Shown: positions 18,500 through 28,086, counted from the first letter of the stretch. The stretch: DNA of 64,000 nucleotides from Pseudomonas sp. G.S.17 (GCF_038096165.1 NZ_CP151076.1:4027501-4091500), one strand, 5' to 3'. Notes: generated by a model not told the origin, from the letters alone. Made by a program: numbers and translations.

Positions 18500-19039
18500 T
18501 CAGATCACAGCCGACTTGGCCGCGCGCAACACCCGATCCGACAGTTCGCCATCGCCCAGTGCACGCGCCAACGTCAGACCGCCAACCATCAGCGCTACAT
18601 CTGCCAGGACTTTGTCGGCGTCTTCAGGACTGGAAGACAGTTGCGCCACCATCATTTCCAGGTGTTCAGCCAGCACCTCCTGAAAACTCTCAGGCAGATG
18701 TGACATCTCACCCACGGTTGATGGCAACGGGCAGGCCTTGTCGCTACCATCCCGATGCTTGCGGGACAGGTAAAACGCTGCGAGCAGTGCTCGGCGCTCA
18801 TGCCCCGGCAATTGATCGTCGATCTGCGCCACTGCGGATTGGCGCTGCTTGAGAAGATGACGAAATGCTTCGAGCATCAGCGCTTCCTTGCTATCGAAAT
18901 GCGCGTAGAAGCCGCCGACCGTCAGGCCCGCCGCGCCCATAATCTCGTTGACGCTGGGCTGGCCGGGACCACGACTGATAAGGGCCGCACTGGCTGCATC
19001 AAGGATGCGCTCACGGGTCTTGGTTTTTTTATCGCTCAT
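18500..19039 (-). CDS. TetR-family transcriptional regulator
   Basis: 179 residues from the ATG at 19039 (MSDKKTKTRERILDAASAALISRG), with GGAGATCGAT in front; the longer open frame to 19189 runs through the operator region. The helix-turn-helix at about 10-55 includes GQPSVNEIMGAAGLTVGGFYAHFDSKEALM, typical of the YcdC/AcrR-like group. The C-terminal ligand domain (about 75-175) resembles TetR_C_33/PsrA-like regulators but cannot be assigned to a ligand. No divergent gene accompanies it, only the 36-bp dyad at 19049-19084, so autoregulation plus a distant target is the simplest view. Confidence 0.9.
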   Translation of the reverse strand: MSDKKTKTRERILDAASAALISRGPGQPSVNEIMGAAGLTVGGFYAHFDSKEALMLEAFRHLLKQRQSAVAQIDDQLPGHERRALLAAFYLSRKHRDGSDKACPLPSTVGEMSHLPESFQEVLAEHLEMMVAQLSSSPEDADKVLADVALMVGGLTLARALGDGELSDRVLRAAKSAVI

Positions 19040-19048
19040 ATCGATCTC

Positions 19049-19084
19049 CAGGATTACGGAGGTAATATTATTCCCATAATCCTG
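19049..19084. promoter_or_regulatory. 36-bp dyad, probable TetR operator
   Basis: Outer arms CAGGATTA (19049-19056) and TAATCCTG (19077-19084) are perfect inverted repeats, and the palindrome TAATATTA (19063-19070) has exactly the same centre (19066.5). The site sits 10 bp upstream of the TetR start codon, overlapping where its promoter or 5' leader must be. Confidence 0.72.
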
Positions 19085-19171
19085 AAGAGCAAGCGCAATG
19101 ATGAATCGCCGGTCAAACGGCTGAAACTTCGCTACAAGGAAGGAGTAACAAGACGAGGGGAAAAAGCGGCA

Positions 19172-19208
19172 CAAAAACAAAAGGGCCATTCAATAATCGA
19201 ATGACCCT
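19172..19208 (-). terminator. Terminator of the tRNA operon
   Basis: Stem AGGGCCATTC/GAATGACCCT with one mismatch, followed on the minus strand by TTTTGTTTTT (A-rich at 19172-19182 on the plus strand). Lies just after the last tRNA gene. Confidence 0.8.
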
Positions 19209-19231
19209 TGGTCTCGCAGAGCGAGAAATCG

Positions 19232-19307
19232 TGGCGTCCCCTAGGGGACTCGAACCCCTGTTACCGCCGTGAAAGGGCGGTGTCCTAGGCCACTAGACGA
19301 AGGGGAC
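19232..19307 (-). tRNA. tRNA-Glu(TTC), second copy
   Basis: 76 nt with encoded CCA. Acceptor GTCCCCT pairs with AGGGGAC; anticodon stem CCGCC/GGCGG encloses loop CTTTCAC with anticodon TTC; T-arm GTTCGAGTCCC. Same sequence as 19510-19585. Confidence 0.97.
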
Positions 19308-19383
19308 ACAAAACCTTCTGCGTGTGATCAAGCGGACTTGATCGATTCGAGGTCAGTGTGGCCGAACCTTGAACCTTACAAAT

Positions 19384-19459
19384 TGGTGGAGCTTAGCGGG
19401 ATCGAACCGCTGACCTCCTGCATGCCATGCAGGCGCTCTCCCAGCTGAGCTAAAGCCCC
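19384..19459 (-). tRNA. tRNA-Ala(GGC), second copy
   Basis: 76 nt with encoded CCA. Acceptor GGGGCTT/AAGCTCC-type stem, D-arm GCTCAGCTGGGAGAGC, anticodon stem CCTGC/GCAGG with loop ATGGCAT giving GGC, T-arm GTTCGATCCC. GGC distinguishes it from the TGC tRNA-Ala of rRNA operons. Same as 19670-19745. Confidence 0.97.
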
Positions 19460-19509
19460 GGATTTATCGCCTCGCGGCTCACATGACCTTCCAGTCATGC
19501 AGTTTGAAA

Positions 19510-19585
19510 TGGCGTCCCCTAGGGGACTCGAACCCCTGTTACCGCCGTGAAAGGGCGGTGTCCTAGGCCACTAGACGAAGGGGAC
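19510..19585 (-). tRNA. tRNA-Glu(TTC), first copy
   Basis: Same as the gene at 19232-19307. Downstream of tRNA-Ala(GGC) at 19670; the Ala-Glu pair is duplicated in tandem with diverged spacers. Confidence 0.97.
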
Positions 19586-19669
19586 AAAACCTTCAGTAGA
19601 TAACCGGAGCTGGAACCGGTAATCCTACCTCGCTTCAAGGCAGTGAAGCTGCGCCTTGAAACTCTAAAT

Positions 19670-19745
19670 TGGTGGAGCTTAGCGGGATCGAACCGCTGAC
19701 CTCCTGCATGCCATGCAGGCGCTCTCCCAGCTGAGCTAAAGCCCC
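19670..19745 (-). tRNA. tRNA-Ala(GGC), first copy and first gene of the array
   Basis: Same as the gene at 19384-19459. It is the promoter-proximal gene of the Ala-Glu-Ala-Glu array; the predicted transcription start is about 12 bp upstream. Confidence 0.97.
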
Positions 19746-19763
19746 ACGTTGTGGACGGGGCGC

Positions 19764-19792
19764 ATGTTAAGCGTGAGGCGGGGAGCTGTCAA
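19764..19792 (-). promoter_or_regulatory. Sigma-70 promoter of the tRNA array
   Basis: On the minus strand, -35 TTGACA (19787-19792), a 17-bp spacer and -10 TAACAT (19764-19769), followed by a GC-rich discriminator (GCGCCCCG), as expected for a growth-rate and stringently controlled stable-RNA promoter. Confidence 0.85.
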
Positions 19793-19850
19793 ATATATTT
19801 TCAACAAATTTCAATGTTTTCTGTCGGCATTACAATCACTTACCCGTCAG

Positions 19851-19868
19851 CCCCCGGAAAACCGGGGG
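19851..19868 (-). other. Strong hairpin after gltX
   Basis: CCCCCGG-AAAA-CCGGGGG stem-loop between the gltX stop and the tRNA promoter. There is no T-run behind it on the minus strand, so it is a weak or Rho-assisted terminator at best. Confidence 0.5.
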
Positions 19869-19917
19869 ACGGAAGGCCGCGTCGGACTCACACACGGCCC
19901 CAGGCGTCGGGAGATGC

Positions 19918-21399
19918 TCAGGCGATGGCGCCGAACAGCTTTTCCCATTCCTTGTTTTCTTTCTTGGAAACGCCGCCCAGCAGGTCGATAGCCTGGCGCA
20001 GACGGAAGCGCGTCAGATCCGGACCGAGGATTTCCATCGCATCGGTGACCGACACCGAGTTGGCCTGACCGGTGATCGCCGCGAACATCAGCGGCATGGC
20101 ATCGCGCAGCTTGAGTTCCAGATGCTCCACCACGGCCTGGATGCTGGCGGTGATCGAATCCTTCTCCCACTGACGCAAGGACTCCAGTTTCCAGAGAATC
20201 AGCTGCATCACCTGACGTACCTGGTCGCTGGACAGCTTTTTGTGCTCGAACAGCTTGGCATCCGGCGTGACGCCGCCGGCAAAGAAGAACCCGGCCAATG
20301 GCGCGATCTGGCTGAAGGTCTCTACCCTGCCCTGCACATGGGGCGCGATTTTCATCATGTAGGCCGGATTCAGCGCCCAGTTCTGTACGCGACTGGCGAA
20401 TTCTTCAACTGGCAGCTCGCGCAGCCATTGGCCGTTGAGCCACGACAGTTTTTCGATATCAAAGATCGGACCGCCCAGGGAAACCCGGGACAGGTCGAAA
20501 TGCTCGACCATTTCCTGCAACGAGAACTTCTCGCGCTCGTCCGGCATCGACCAGCCCATGCGCCCCAGGTAGTTGAGCATCGCCTCGGGCATGAAACCCA
20601 TGCGCTCGTAGAACGTCACCGAGGTCGGATTCTTGCGCTTGGACAGCTTGCTCTTGTCCGGGTTACGCAGCAGCGGCATGTAGCACAACTGCGGCTTTTC
20701 CCAACCGAAATATTCGTAGAGCAGAATCAGCTTGGGGGCCGATGGCAGCCATTCTTCGCCACGCAATACATGGGTGATACCCATCAAATGGTCGTCGACG
20801 ACATTGGCCAGGAAGTACGTCGGCAGGCCGTCAGTCTTCATCAAGACTTGCATGTCCATGCGATCCCACGGGATCTCGACTTCGCCGCGCAGCATGTCCG
20901 GCACCACGCAGACACCTTCGCTTGGCACCTTCATGCGGATCACATGAGGTTCACCGGCCGCCAGACGACGGGCGACTTCTTCTTGCGAAAGCAACAAGGC
21001 ACGGCCGTCGTAACGCGGGGTTTCGCCCTTGGCCATTTGCTCGGCGCGCATCTGATCCAGCTCTTGCGCGGTGCAGAAGCACGGGAAGGCATGACCCAGC
21101 TCAACCAGCTGCCTGGCGTACTTCTGATAAATCTCGCCACGCACGCTCTGCCGATACGGACCATGGGGACCGCCCACGTCCGGACCTTCGCTCCACTCGA
21201 TACCCAACCAGCGCAAGGCATCGAAAATCTGCTGTTCGGACTCGCGGGTCGAACGCAGCTGATCGGTATCTTCAATACGCAGGATGAATTCGCCGCCGTG
21301 CTGTTTGGCGAAGCAGTAGTTGAAAAGCGCGATGTAAGCCGTGCCAACGTGAGGGTCGCCGGTAGGCGATGGCGCGATGCGGGTACGAACGGTGGTCAT
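19918..21399 (-). CDS. gltX: Glutamyl-tRNA synthetase
   Basis: 493 residues from the ATG at 21399 ([28 protein letters not shown]); an upstream in-frame start adds seven residues. Class I synthetase: the HIGH-type motif appears as HVGT after PSPTGDP, and the KMSKS-type loop as KLSKR ([13 protein letters not shown]). Charges tRNA-Glu, two genes for which follow 172 bp downstream on the same strand with a separate promoter, a pairing that may aid coordinated supply. Full length for the family. Confidence 0.97.
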   Translation of the reverse strand: MTTVRTRIAPSPTGDPHVGTAYIALFNYCFAKQHGGEFILRIEDTDQLRSTRESEQQIFDALRWLGIEWSEGPDVGGPHGPYRQSVRGEIYQKYARQLVELGHAFPCFCTAQELDQMRAEQMAKGETPRYDGRALLLSQEEVARRLAAGEPHVIRMKVPSEGVCVVPDMLRGEVEIPWDRMDMQVLMKTDGLPTYFLANVVDDHLMGITHVLRGEEWLPSAPKLILLYEYFGWEKPQLCYMPLLRNPDKSKLSKRKNPTSVTFYERMGFMPEAMLNYLGRMGWSMPDEREKFSLQEMVEHFDLSRVSLGGPIFDIEKLSWLNGQWLRELPVEEFASRVQNWALNPAYMMKIAPHVQGRVETFSQIAPLAGFFFAGGVTPDAKLFEHKKLSSDQVRQVMQLILWKLESLRQWEKDSITASIQAVVEHLELKLRDAMPLMFAAITGQANSVSVTDAMEILGPDLTRFRLRQAIDLLGGVSKKENKEWEKLFGAIA

Positions 21400-21470
21400 G
21401 GGAAATCCCGAATAGGTCAATCAAGCGGCGAATATTAACAGGCGCGGGGGTGGCGCGGCACGCAAACCTT

Positions 21471-21559
21471 GTGGGAGCGAGCTTGCTCGCGAAGTGGCCA
21501 GTACATCCAGAATATCTTCGTAGCCAGACATACTGCCTTCGCAGGCAAGCTTGCTCACG
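21471..21559. repeat. REPIN between gltX and uvrB
   Basis: Left unit is the GAGCGAGCTTGCTCGC type; the right unit is diverged (GCAGGCAAGCTTGCTCACGG), so the two arms pair imperfectly. Confidence 0.85.
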
Positions 21560-21564
21560 GGTAT

Positions 21565-23580
21565 TCAGACCACCAACAGCCGCTCGCGCAATTTGCCGAT
21601 CTCGTCGCGCATCTGCGCTGCCGCCTCGAATTCCAGGTCGCGGGCCAGTTGGTACATCTTTTCTTCCAGTTGGCGAATGCGCTTGGTGATTTCGCTGGGT
21701 GAGCGCAGCTCGTTTTCGTACTTGGCATTCTCTTCGGCAGCCTTGGCCATGCCTTTGCGCTTCTTGCTGCGCGAACCGGGCACGGTGGCACCTTCCATGA
21801 TGTCGGCGACGTCCTTGAATACGCCTTTGGGCGTAATGCCATGCTCAAGGTTATAGGCAATCTGCTTGTCGCGACGGCGATCGGTTTCGCCGATGGCACG
21901 CTCCATGGAGCCGGTAATCCGGTCGGCGTACAAGATCGCCCGGCCATTGAGGTTACGTGCGGCACGGCCAATGGTCTGGATCAGCGAACGCTCGGAACGC
22001 AGGAAGCCTTCCTTGTCGGCATCGAGAATCGCCACCAGGGAAACTTCCGGCATGTCCAGACCTTCACGCAGCAGGTTGATCCCCACCAAAACGTCGAAGG
22101 TGCCGAGACGCAAATCCCGGATGATCTCGACCCGCTCCACCGTGTCGATGTCCGAGTGCAGGTAACGCACCCGCACCCCGTGGTCAGCCAGGTAATCGGT
22201 CAAATCCTCGGACATGCGCTTGGTCAGCGTGGTCACCAGCACCCGCTCTTCCAGCGCCACACGCTTACCGATCTCGGACAGCAAGTCATCGACCTGAGTC
22301 AGCGCCGGACGAATTTCGATTTGCGGGTCGACCAGACCGGTCGGGCGCACCAGCTGCTCGATGACCCGGCCGGCGTGCTCGGCTTCGTAATTGCCAGGCG
22401 TTGCCGAGACGAAAATGGTCTGCGGGCTGACCGCTTCCCACTCGTCGAAACGCATCGGCCGGTTATCCAGTGCCGACGGCAGCCGGAAACCGTATTCCAC
22501 CAGCGTCTCCTTACGCGAGCGGTCGCCTTTATACATCGCGCCAACCTGCGGCACACTGACGTGGGATTCGTCGATCACCAGCAAGGCATCGGCCGGCAGA
22601 TAATCGTAAAGCGTTGGCGGCGGCGCGCCGGATGGGCGACCCGACAGATAGCGCGAGTAGTTTTCGATGCCGTTGCAGTAACCCAGCTCGAGGATCATCT
22701 CGAGATCGAAACGGGTGCGCTGCTCCAGACGCTGGGCTTCCACCAGCTTGTTGTTGTTGCGCAGGTATTCCAGGCGCTCCTGCAACTCGACCTTGATGCC
22801 TTCCATCGCTTCGACCAGGGTTTCCCGAGGCGTTACGTAGTGGCTTTTCGGGTAGAAGGTGAAACGCGGCAGCTTGCGGATCACCTCGCCGGTCAGTGGA
22901 TCGAACGCCGACAGGCTTTCCACCTCGTCGTCGAACAGCTCGATGCGGATCGCTTCCAGATCCGATTCGGCCGGGTAAATATCGATGACATCGCCGCGCA
23001 CCCGGAAGGTCGCACGGGCGAAATCCATGTCGTTGCGGGTGTATTGCAAGTCTGCCAGGCGCCGCAGTAACGCGCGCTGGTCGAGCTTGTCGCCACGGTC
23101 CACGTGCAGAACCATGCGTAGATAGGTTTCCGGACTGCCCAGGCCGTAGATGCAGGAAACCGTGGTGACGATGATGGCGTCCTTGCGTTCCAGTAACGCC
23201 TTGGTCGCCGACAGCCGCATCTGCTCGATGTGGTCGTTGATCGAGGCGTCCTTCTCAATGAACGTGTCCGACGACGGTACATAGGCTTCGGGCTGGTAGT
23301 AATCGTAATAAGAGACGAAATATTCGACTGCGTTGTTGGGGAAAAACGCCTTGAACTCGCCGTACAGCTGCGCCGCCAGGGTCTTGTTCGGCGCCAGCAC
23401 CAGCGTCGGGCGCTGCACCTGGGCGATGACGTTGGCGATGCTGAAGGTCTTGCCCGAACCGGTCACACCCAGCAATGTCTGGTGCGCCAGCCCGGCTTCG
23501 ATCCCTTCGACCATCAGGCGAATGGCTTCCGGCTGATCGCCAGCAGGCTCAAAACGGGTGACGAGCTGAAACTCGGACAT
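21565..23580 (-). CDS. uvrB: UvrABC excision nuclease subunit B
   Basis: 671 residues from the ATG at 23580 ([21 protein letters not shown]); the open frame runs 19 codons further but without a good start. DNA damage verification helicase of nucleotide excision repair, loaded by UvrA and cut-partnered with UvrC. Walker [15 protein letters not shown], the damage-probing beta-hairpin region [21 protein letters not shown]-like VIDESHVS and the C-terminal UVR coiled-coil ([31 protein letters not shown] in pieces) are all present. I saw no convincing LexA box upstream. Confidence 0.98.
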   Translation of the reverse strand: MSEFQLVTRFEPAGDQPEAIRLMVEGIEAGLAHQTLLGVTGSGKTFSIANVIAQVQRPTLVLAPNKTLAAQLYGEFKAFFPNNAVEYFVSYYDYYQPEAYVPSSDTFIEKDASINDHIEQMRLSATKALLERKDAIIVTTVSCIYGLGSPETYLRMVLHVDRGDKLDQRALLRRLADLQYTRNDMDFARATFRVRGDVIDIYPAESDLEAIRIELFDDEVESLSAFDPLTGEVIRKLPRFTFYPKSHYVTPRETLVEAMEGIKVELQERLEYLRNNNKLVEAQRLEQRTRFDLEMILELGYCNGIENYSRYLSGRPSGAPPPTLYDYLPADALLVIDESHVSVPQVGAMYKGDRSRKETLVEYGFRLPSALDNRPMRFDEWEAVSPQTIFVSATPGNYEAEHAGRVIEQLVRPTGLVDPQIEIRPALTQVDDLLSEIGKRVALEERVLVTTLTKRMSEDLTDYLADHGVRVRYLHSDIDTVERVEIIRDLRLGTFDVLVGINLLREGLDMPEVSLVAILDADKEGFLRSERSLIQTIGRAARNLNGRAILYADRITGSMERAIGETDRRRDKQIAYNLEHGITPKGVFKDVADIMEGATVPGSRSKKRKGMAKAAEENAKYENELRSPSEITKRIRQLEEKMYQLARDLEFEAAAQMRDEIGKLRERLLVV

Positions 23581-23921
23581 AACGTACCTCTGTGTGCGTT
23601 TTCGCCAGAGTGCGCGCAAAAACGAAAGAACCGCCAACGCCTGCTCCGTGAAAGGATCAGTCGTACAGAATATAAAGTGATGGGACTACAAATGGAGTCT
23701 CCATCGCCGCCTTTCAAGCCGAACAGCCGATAGCTTCGAAGGATGTCGGCCGCAATGTGACTGACGGCGCAAAAATAACCGTAAAAACCTTGAAAAAACG
23801 CCGTCGCAGCTGTCGCCCCGGCCAGCGATGGCCTCTATACTAGCTCCCCGTTTGTGCACCGCTCTGGCGCATTCGGGTTAGAGCGGCATTCCCTCACTTC
23901 CCACTCAGAGCCGCCGCAAAA
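23581..23921. other. Intergenic region between uvrB and the aminotransferase
   Basis: 341 bp holding the divergent promoters. A -10-like TATACT is at 23836-23841 on the plus strand with no good -35 partner; toward uvrB the sequence is AT-richer (around 23660-23690) but no clear -35/-10 pair or LexA palindrome was found. No RNA gene recognised. Confidence 0.3.
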
Positions 23922-25118
23922 ATGAGCCTGTTCTCCGCTGTCGAAATGGCACCACGCGATCCAATCCTGGGCCTCAACGAAGCATTCAACGCCGATACCC
24001 GCACCACCAAGGTCAATCTTGGCGTGGGCGTCTATTGCAACGAGGAAGGACGCATTCCCCTTCTACGCGCTGTTGCCGAAGCCGAGAAGATTCGCGTGGC
24101 TCAACACGCTCCCCGCGGTTACCTGCCGATTGACGGCATCGCCGCCTACGATCTGGCCGTACAAAAACTGCTGTTCGGCGCAGATTCGCCATTGATCGCG
24201 TCCGGTCGCGTATTGACGACCCAGGCAGTCGGCGGCACCGGTGCACTGAAAATCGGTGCCGACTTCCTCAAGCAACTGCTGCCCGATGCCGTCGTCGCCA
24301 TCAGCGATCCAAGCTGGGAAAACCATCGCGCCCTGTTCGAGACGGCCGGTTTCCCGGTACAAAACTATCGTTACTATGATGCGACCAGCCACGACGTGAA
24401 CCGTTCCGGCATGCTCGAAGACCTTGAGAACCTGCCGTCCGGTTCCGTCGTCGTGCTGCACGCCTGCTGCCATAACCCGACCGGCGTCGACCTGACCCTT
24501 GAAGACTGGAAAAAAGTCCTCGAAGTGGTCAAGGCCAAGGGCCACGTACCTTTCCTCGACATGGCCTATCAAGGCTTTGGCGACGGTATCGACGAAGACG
24601 CCATCGCCGTGCGCCTGTTCGCAGAGTCGGGCCTGACCTTCTTCGCTTCCAGCTCGTTTTCCAAATCCTTCTCGCTGTACGGCGAACGCGTCGGCGCGCT
24701 GTCGATCATTACCGAATCCAAAGAAGAAACGGCCCGCGTGCTGTCGCAGGTCAAGCGTGTAATCCGCACCAACTATTCCAACCCGCCGACCCATGGCGCA
24801 ATCATCGTCGCCGCCGTGCTCAACAGCCCGGAACTGCGCGCGATGTGGGAAGAAGAACTGGGCGAGATGCGCCTGCGGATTCGCGGCATGCGCGCGTCGA
24901 TGGTCGAGCGTCTGGCGAACAATCCGGCGGGTCAGGATTTCAGCTTCGTCGGTCGCCAGAGCGGTATGTTCTCCTACTCCGGGCTGACCACCGTACAAGT
25001 GCACCGTCTGCGTAACGAGTTCGGCATCTACGCCCTGGACACCGGCCGCATCTGCGTGGCTGCGCTGAACCAGAACAACATCGATACGGTGTGCAAGGCG
25101 ATCATTCAGGTGATCTGA
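23922..25118 (+). CDS. Aromatic/aspartate aminotransferase (class I, TyrB/AspC type)
   Basis: 398 residues, PLP enzyme of fold type I subgroup I-alpha. The Schiff-base lysine is Lys248 in SSSFSKSFSLYGERVGAL; LHACCHNPTGVDLT contains the cofactor-contacting Asn, and the C-terminal segment SGMFSYSGLT is typical. Exchanges amino groups between aspartate or aromatic amino acids and 2-oxoglutarate; members also use imidazolepyruvate/histidine to varying degrees. Divergent from uvrB, an arrangement conserved in pseudomonads, so its position beside the histidine-like cluster (25.2-34.8 kb) may be coincidence. Followed by a long REP-type hairpin. Confidence 0.94.
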   Translation: MSLFSAVEMAPRDPILGLNEAFNADTRTTKVNLGVGVYCNEEGRIPLLRAVAEAEKIRVAQHAPRGYLPIDGIAAYDLAVQKLLFGADSPLIASGRVLTTQAVGGTGALKIGADFLKQLLPDAVVAISDPSWENHRALFETAGFPVQNYRYYDATSHDVNRSGMLEDLENLPSGSVVVLHACCHNPTGVDLTLEDWKKVLEVVKAKGHVPFLDMAYQGFGDGIDEDAIAVRLFAESGLTFFASSSFSKSFSLYGERVGALSIITESKEETARVLSQVKRVIRTNYSNPPTHGAIIVAAVLNSPELRAMWEEELGEMRLRIRGMRASMVERLANNPAGQDFSFVGRQSGMFSYSGLTTVQVHRLRNEFGIYALDTGRICVAALNQNNIDTVCKAIIQVI

Positions 25119-25141
25119 AAGCGTTAATGCCGTCCGTCACG

Positions 25142-25201
25142 ATCCGTAGGACCGGCTTCAGCCGGGAGCGCGCCTTCCCGGCTAAAGCCGGTCCTACGGA
25201 T
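25142..25201. repeat. REP-type long inverted repeat and bidirectional terminator
   Basis: ATCCGTAGGACCGGCTT...AAGCCGGTCCTACGGAT pairs almost completely over about 26 bp each side. It belongs to a different REP class (GTAGGACCGGCTTTAGCCGGGA) from the GAGCGAGC type. Located between convergent genes. Confidence 0.88.
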
Positions 25202-25211
25202 TGCTGGCTTT

Positions 25212-26171
25212 CTACCCCTTCTTCCGATACGCCATCGAATCATCGATCCGCTTGAGGATGTAATCCCCCGCTGCCACCGGCGGATACAGGCTGCTCGCCG
25301 GATCAATCCCCAGATCACAAGGGTCAACCATCGCACTGTAGGTCGGGTCGTAAAAGGTCGCGATGGAATAGCGTTCATGCCCGGATTTGTTGATCACCCG
25401 ATGCAAGGTCGAGCGGAATCGGTTGTTCGACCAATGCGCCAGCAGATCACCGACGTTGACGACCAGACTGCCAGCGATTGGCGTCGCGTCGATCCAGTTG
25501 TTGGAACCCAGCTCACGCACCTGCAAACCACCACTGTCGTCCTGATACAGCAAGGTGATGCAGCCGTAATCCGTGTGCGGTGCGACGCCGAATTGATCGG
25601 CTTCAGCCATGGGCGGGTGCGGTGGGTAATAGACCATCTGCGTGCGCTGCAGCCGCTTGCTGTATTTGCCGACGAAAAAATCCTGATCGATACCCAGCCC
25701 GGCCGCCACCGCCTTGAGCAGATCCGCGCCCGCCACACCAATGTGTGCGTAATAGTCGTCCAGCGCACCTCGCAACTCGGGCATGAACTCCGGCCATTGA
25801 TTCGGCCCGCGCAAGGCTTCACCGGCCAGCACACACGGATCGTCTTCCGGCAGCTCCAGGCCGATGCTGAAAAACTCCTTGTGATCGGGTTTGGTCGCTT
25901 CGTACATCAACGCGCCACCCAAGGCGTGCCAGCCGCGATGGCGTTTATTGACGGCGACCTGGCGCTTGACCTCGGCCGGATAAGCGAAAAAGGTCTTCGC
26001 CGCAGCCATGGCGCGGTCAATCACTGCCTGGGGAACACCGTGGTTAACGATGTAAAAGAATCCAGTCTCGCTGCACGCCTTGCGAATCGCGTCGCCGACG
26101 CGCTGAATGCTGGCAGGATCGCCCTCGTGAACTCCGGTCATGTCGATCAAAGGCAGATTGGTATCGGTCAT
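25212..26171 (-). CDS. Isopenicillin-N-synthase-family non-heme iron oxygenase
   Basis: 319 residues from the ATG at 26171 (MTDTNLPLIDMTGVHEG), with GGAGTCAGC before it. An N-terminal DIOX_N-type region contains CSETGFFYIVNHGVP, and the C-terminal 2OG-Fe(II) oxygenase fold gives the iron triad His199-x-Asp201 (APHTDYG) and His257 (STLHRVI), with Arg267-x-Ser269 for the 2-oxoacid or substrate carboxylate. Bacterial members are mostly uncharacterised. A HutC-like site (26197-26206) sits 26 bp upstream of its start and the gene is divergent from the HutH paralogue, so it most likely belongs to the same regulon. What it hydroxylates or oxidises is unknown. Confidence 0.9.
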   Translation of the reverse strand: MTDTNLPLIDMTGVHEGDPASIQRVGDAIRKACSETGFFYIVNHGVPQAVIDRAMAAAKTFFAYPAEVKRQVAVNKRHRGWHALGGALMYEATKPDHKEFFSIGLELPEDDPCVLAGEALRGPNQWPEFMPELRGALDDYYAHIGVAGADLLKAVAAGLGIDQDFFVGKYSKRLQRTQMVYYPPHPPMAEADQFGVAPHTDYGCITLLYQDDSGGLQVRELGSNNWIDATPIAGSLVVNVGDLLAHWSNNRFRSTLHRVINKSGHERYSIATFYDPTYSAMVDPCDLGIDPASSLYPPVAAGDYILKRIDDSMAYRKKG

Positions 26172-26196
26172 GCTGACTCCTGAAGAAACGGCAGGC

Positions 26197-26206
26197 GGTA
26201 TATACA
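26197..26206. promoter_or_regulatory. HutC-like operator at the oxygenase promoter
   Basis: GGTATATACA, one mismatch from the TGTATATACA core bound by HutC-type GntR repressors. Lies 26 bp upstream of the oxygenase start codon on the minus strand. Confidence 0.6.
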
Positions 26207-26460
26207 GGTGCAAGCATTTCCTGTGCCGGTCGACCAGGCACTGGGTCGATGACTCAACCAGCCTCCTTATCACCTCGATTTGCTGTTGGCTGTATGACCA
26301 GTCGCCGGGATCAGGCAGCGTTTCCAAGCGCCCCAACACTGGGCACGAGGATCACAAGTGGTGCAACTTTCGGTGACAGGTTCCAGGCATGCAGAAACAG
26401 GCACAGCCGCCCAACCGGCGAATTCCGGGACAAGGTTGAACTGGCCCGGCTTTTGCCTTA

Positions 26461-26474
26461 CCTGTATATACAGG
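26461..26474. promoter_or_regulatory. HutC-like operator at the HutH-paralogue promoter
   Basis: CCTGTATATACAGG, a perfect 14-bp palindrome containing the HutC-type core TGTATATACA, about 83 bp upstream of the HutH-paralogue start. Best of the three copies. Confidence 0.75.
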
Positions 26475-26556
26475 ATGATATGACTTAAAATGGTCATTCG
26501 AAATCAGCTCGAATTCGCCAGCATCCACCCGAATAATCAAAGCAGGAACACACGCC

Positions 26557-28086
26557 ATGCCAGCTTCTCTTCTTCTCAAGCCCGGACAATTCGACCTCGA
26601 TCAGTTGCGTGCGATCTATCAGCAGCAGGCGCCGTTCGAACTTGACCCTGATGCACGGGAAGTGGTCGATGCCAGCACCCGTACGGTGAACGAGATTATC
26701 GCCAACAACCGCACGGTGTATGGCATCAACACCGGTTTCGGCCTGCTGGCCCGCACATCAATCCCCACCGAATCCCTGGCCAAACTGCAACGCAATCTGC
26801 TGTTGTCGCACTGCACCGGCACCGGCCCGCTGCTGGATGACGCCAGCGTCGCGTTGATCATGGCGCTCAAGGTCGGCTCGCTGGCTCGTGGGTTTTCCGG
26901 GATTCGCTGGGAAGTGATCCAGGCCATCAGCGCGCTGTACGCCGCCAAAGTCTATCCGTGCATTCCGTCCCAGGGTTCGGTGGGCGCGTCCGGCGATCTG
27001 GCACCGCTTGCGCACATGTCTGCGGTGCTGATCGGCGTGGGTCGCGTGCGTCATCAAGGCCGTGAAATGGATGCTGTGGAAGGTCTGGCGCTGGCCGGAC
27101 TGGAACCGATGGTCCTCGGTCCGAAAGAAGGCCTGGCGTTGATCAACGGCACCCAGGTGTCGACGGCGCTGGCACTGCGCGGCCTGTTCGCCACCGAGAA
27201 ACTGTTCACCGCCGCCGTGGTTGCCGGCAGCCTCAGCGTCGAGGCACTCAAAGGCTCGGACGTTCCTTTCGACGCGCGTATCCAGGCCGTTCGTGGGCAA
27301 CCGGGGCAAATCGACGTCGCTGCGCTGTACCGCGAATTACTGGCGAAAAGCGAAATCCGCGACTCGCACATCGATTGCGGCCGCGTGCAAGACCCGTATT
27401 CCCTGCGTTGTCAGCCACAAGTCATGGGCGCGTGCCTGGATCACATGCGCTTCGCTGCCAGCGTGTTCCTGCGCGAAGCCAACGCCGTGTCGGACAACCC
27501 GCTGGTATTCAGCGCCGATGGCGATGTGTTGTCTGGCGGTAACTTCCATGCTGAACCGGTGGCCATGGCATCCGACGTGCTGGCTCTGGCAATTTCCGAA
27601 ATCGGTGCCCTGTCCGAGCGCCGCATCGCCCAGTTGGTGGACCCTGCCCTGTCCGGCCTGCCGGCGTTTCTAGTCAAGGAAGGCGGCTTGAACTCCGGTT
27701 TCATGATCGCTCAGGTAACCGCTGCGGCACTGGCCTCGGAGAACAAGACCCTGGCGCACCCGGCCTCGGTGGACAGCCTGCCGACCTCCGCCAACCAGGA
27801 AGACCATGTGTCCATGGCGACCTTTGCGGCACGCCGTTTGCTGGATATGGCCGGGAACAGCAGCGCGGTGGTGGGCATCGAGTTGCTCGGCGCGGCGCAA
27901 GGTGTCGATCTGCATGCGCCGCTGCACACCTCGGAAAAGCTCAGCGAAGTGCTGGCCATGATCCGCAGTGAAGTTGCTCATTACGATGAAGATCGCTACT
28001 TCGCCCCGGACATCGCCGCTGCGCGTGCCTGGGTCGAGAATGGTGCATTCACGCGCTGGTTGCCGTTCCAACGCCTGTACGGTTGA
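26557..28086 (+). CDS. Histidine ammonia-lyase (HutH) paralogue
   Basis: 509 residues, close to the 510 of P. putida HutH. Aromatic amino acid lyase that eliminates ammonia using the self-formed MIO cofactor; the cofactor triad is Ala144-Ser145-Gly146 in [15 protein letters not shown]. Other conserved catalytic segments are [33 protein letters not shown] and [10 protein letters not shown] with the glutamate typical of histidine lyases. Histidine to trans-urocanate is therefore the expected reaction. However, no urocanase, imidazolonepropionase or formiminoglutamase gene accompanies it; its neighbours are two hydroxy-acid dehydrogenases and an importer, so a histidine analogue is possible. Confidence 0.92.
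   Translation: MPASLLLKPGQFDLDQLRAIYQQQAPFELDPDAREVVDASTRTVNEIIANNRTVYGINTGFGLLARTSIPTESLAKLQRNLLLSHCTGTGPLLDDASVALIMALKVGSLARGFSGIRWEVIQAISALYAAKVYPCIPSQGSVGASGDLAPLAHMSAVLIGVGRVRHQGREMDAVEGLALAGLEPMVLGPKEGLALINGTQVSTALALRGLFATEKLFTAAVVAGSLSVEALKGSDVPFDARIQAVRGQPGQIDVAALYRELLAKSEIRDSHIDCGRVQDPYSLRCQPQVMGACLDHMRFAASVFLREANAVSDNPLVFSADGDVLSGGNFHAEPVAMASDVLALAISEIGALSERRIAQLVDPALSGLPAFLVKEGGLNSGFMIAQVTAAALASENKTLAHPASVDSLPTSANQEDHVSMATFAARRLLDMAGNSSAVVGIELLGAAQGVDLHAPLHTSEKLSEVLAMIRSEVAHYDEDRYFAPDIAAARAWVENGAFTRWLPFQRLYG

Larger units (their letters stand above)
26172..26556. other. Intergenic region between the IPNS-like oxygenase and the HutH paralogue
   Basis: 385 bp without a credible gene. 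One HutC-like site lies at each end (26197-26206 and 26461-26474), facing the two divergent genes. The middle is GC-rich with no RNA gene recognised. The HutH start has AGCAGGAAC as ribosome-binding site. Confidence 0.6.

Noticed and set aside
18755..19204. 149-codon plus-strand frame opposite the TetR gene
   Set aside because: Runs through the operator dyad and the tRNA terminator; no coding support.
19232..19745. Possible remnant of an rRNA operon (Ala tRNA genes)
   Set aside because: The alanine anticodon is GGC, not the TGC type found in 16S-23S spacers, and no rRNA sequence is adjacent.
21841..23070. 409-codon plus-strand frame opposite uvrB
   Set aside because: Antisense shadow of uvrB with no recognisable motif.
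23581..23700. LexA box upstream of uvrB
   Set aside because: No CTGT-N8-ACAG palindrome with acceptable match was found.
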